Shown: one piece after another, positions 55,585 to 56,992 of the stretch | Position numbering within the stretch: position 1 is the first letter of the stretch | Layout: each line of letters starts with the position of its first letter | Source: Hyphomicrobiales bacterium | GTDB lineage: Bacteria; Pseudomonadota; Alphaproteobacteria; Rhizobiales; Beijerinckiaceae | Direction: 5' to 3' | NCBI GenBank assembly: GCA_028290285.1 | Contig: JAQGKD010000105.1 | Coordinates: 1-56,992 of the forward strand | Length of the DNA stretch: 56,992 nucleotides | Position numbers and translations under genes: made by a program | The notes under the pieces: model-generated | Seen by the model: only the letters and a program-made list of their open reading frames with translations | Told to the model about the DNA's origin: nothing | Databases searched by the model: none

Positions 55585-56992
55585 ATGCCATCCTTCTCCA
55601 GAAATCTCGAACAGTCGCTTCACCGGGCTCTCGCGGTGGCCAATGAGCGCCACCATGAATATGCGACGCTCGAGCATCTGCTCCTCAGCCTCCTCGACGA
55701 CCAGGATGCCGCCGCCGTCATGCGCGCCTGTTCTGTCGATACGGACGTGCTGAAGAAGAACCTGGTCGAATATATCGATCAGGAGCTTGAAAATCTCATC
55801 ACCGAGGGCAGGGAAGACGCCAAGCCGACGGCAGGTTTCCAGCGCGTCATCCAGCGCGCCGTGATCCACGTGCAGTCGTCCGGTCGCGAGGAAGTGACGG
55901 GCGCTAACGTGCTTGTCGCCATCTTCGCCGAGCGCGAAAGCCACGCCGCCTATTTCCTGCAGGAGCAGGACATGACCCGCTACGACGCGGTCAATTACAT
56001 CAGCCACGGCATCGCCAAGCGCGCGGGTCTCTCGGACCCGACCAAAGCGCCGCGCGGTGCCGAGGAAGAGCCGGACGGTCGCGAGTCACGCGAAACGCGC
56101 GAGGCTCCCGAGGGCAAGAAAAAGGAAGGCGCGCTCGAGGCTTACTGCGTCAACCTGAACAAGAAGGCGCGCGACGGGCGCATCGATCCGCTGATCGGAC
56201 GTGAGTCCGAGGTGCAGCGCACGATCCAGGTGCTCTGCCGCAGGCAGAAGAACAATCCGCTGCTGGTCGGCGACCCCGGCGTCGGCAAGACCGCCATCGC
56301 CGAAGGTCTGGCGCGCAAGATCATCAAGGGCGAGGTGCCCGAGGTGCTGGCCAAGGCGACGGTGTTCGCGCTCGACATGGGCACGCTGCTCGCGGGCACG
56401 CGCTATCGCGGCGATTTCGAGGAACGCCTGAAGCAGGTGATGAAGGAAATCGAGCAGCATCGCAACGCGATCCTGTTCATCGACGAGATCCACACTGTCA
56501 TCGGCGCCGGCGCGACCTCCGGCGGCGCGATGGATGCGTCCAACCTCCTGAAGCCCGCTCTGGCGCAGGGGTCCCTGCGCTGCATCGGCTCGACGACCTA
56601 CAAGGAATATCGCCAGTATTTCGAGAAGGATCGCGCGCTGGTCCGCCGGTTCCAGAAGATCGACGTCAATGAGCCGTCGGTGCCCGATGCCATCGAGATC
56701 ATGAAGGGCCTCAAGCCCTATTTCGAGGAGTTCCACAAGGTTCGCTACACCAACGAGGCGGTGAAGGCGGCTGTCGAGCTTTCGGCACGCTACATCCATG
56801 ACCGCAAGCTGCCCGACAAGGCGATCGACGTGATCGACGAGACGGGCGCCTCGCAGATGCTGCTGCCTGAGACGCGGCGCAAGAAGACCATCGGCATCAA
56901 GGAGATCGAGGCGACCATCGCCACGATGGCCCGCATCCCCCCGAAGACCGTGTCGAAGGACGACGCGGTGGTGCTCAAGAACCTCACCGAGA
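55585..56992 (+). CDS. clpA: ATP-dependent Clp protease ATP-binding subunit ClpA (partial)
   Basis: The first 469 codons of ClpA, cut by the window end. The Clp N-domain (residues 1-145, starting [20 protein letters not shown]) binds ClpS. A charged linker follows, then the first AAA+ module with Walker [14 protein letters not shown], Walker [15 protein letters not shown] and sensor [15 protein letters not shown]. Its start is 8 nt after clpS, so the adaptor and unfoldase are co-expressed. The second AAA+ domain is beyond the window. Confidence 0.96.
   Translation, partial: MPSFSRNLEQSLHRALAVANERHHEYATLEHLLLSLLDDQDAAAVMRACSVDTDVLKKNLVEYIDQELENLITEGREDAKPTAGFQRVIQRAVIHVQSSGREEVTGANVLVAIFAERESHAAYFLQEQDMTRYDAVNYISHGIAKRAGLSDPTKAPRGAEEEPDGRESRETREAPEGKKKEGALEAYCVNLNKKARDGRIDPLIGRESEVQRTIQVLCRRQKNNPLLVGDPGVGKTAIAEGLARKIIKGEVPEVLAKATVFALDMGTLLAGTRYRGDFEERLKQVMKEIEQHRNAILFIDEIHTVIGAGATSGGAMDASNLLKPALAQGSLRCIGSTTYKEYRQYFEKDRALVRRFQKIDVNEPSVPDAIEIMKGLKPYFEEFHKVRYTNEAVKAAVELSARYIHDRKLPDKAIDVIDETGASQMLLPETRRKKTIGIKEIEATIATMARIPPKTVSKDDAVVLKNLTE

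Overview
The window is GC-rich, gene-dense DNA from an alphaproteobacterium. The best fit is a Hyphomicrobiales (Rhizobiales)-type chromosome that makes polyhydroxybutyrate (PHB). The evidence is an ATP12-type F1-ATPase assembly chaperone, an intracellular PHB depolymerase plus a phasin, paired propionyl-CoA and methylcrotonyl-CoA carboxylases, alphaproteobacterial DUF1489 and DUF599 proteins, and a ClpS-ClpA pair. I cannot fix the genus. There is no CRISPR array, insertion sequence, prophage or rRNA, and only one tRNA.

Region 1 (1-17.9 kb) is the S10-spc-alpha ribosomal protein supercluster, all on the plus strand: end of tuf, then rpsJ, rplC, rplD, rplW, rplB, rpsS, rplV, rpsC, rplP, rpmC, rpsQ, rplN, rplX, rplE, rpsN, rpsH, rplF, rplR, rpsE, rpmD, rplO, secY and adk. 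After adk a three-gene cassette intervenes: a WecG/TagA glycosyltransferase and phaZ on the minus strand, and a glutathione S-transferase gene on the plus strand. The cluster then resumes with rpsM, rpsK, rpoA and rplQ. Several of the wider gaps hold GC-rich hairpins without a U tract. A clear intrinsic terminator separates rpsK from rpoA, and a perfect one follows rplQ.

Region 2 (18-28 kb) holds housekeeping and quality-control genes: a DegP/HtrA protease, an orphan ParA ATPase divergent from rarA, then a tight plus-strand run of crcB (fluoride channel), an RluC/D-type pseudouridine synthase, a carboxymuconolactone-decarboxylase-fold protein, a HAD hydrolase and ATP12. A chemoreceptor and a secreted lectin-like protein follow.

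Region 3 (28-50 kb) is rich in acyl-CoA catabolism. pccB and pccA (propionyl-CoA carboxylase) are separated by a PRC-barrel protein, a VOC dioxygenase-like protein and an unknown. Further on, ivd (isovaleryl-CoA dehydrogenase) and mccB/mccA serve consecutive parts of leucine breakdown. Between and around them lie acylphosphatase, gamma-glutamylcyclotransferase, lipB, tRNA-Leu(GAG), a lower-GC acyltransferase, mgtE, a GH25 lipoprotein, pfkB, a second GST, an RraA-like protein, a YdcF-like protein, and DUF3253 and DUF599 proteins. A cation-diffusion-facilitator-like membrane protein that seems to lack part of the metal site sits between mccB and mccA.

Region 4 (50-57 kb) holds a DUF1489-VWA-DnaJ trio, a D-alanyl-D-alanine carboxypeptidase fused to a SPOR domain, a phasin, and clpS-clpA (clpA runs off the end).

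The strongest unexpected signal is regulatory. The phasin promoter carries two TGC-N3-GCA palindromes, one of them between the -35 and -10 boxes. A related palindrome, also TTGC-N3-GCAA, lies just upstream of phaZ about 40 kb away. This fits a PhaR-type PHB regulon. Other leads are a 36-codon ORF with a strong ribosome binding site just before clpS, and the altered CDF-like protein in the mcc operon. I found no clearly novel multi-gene defence or biosynthetic system.
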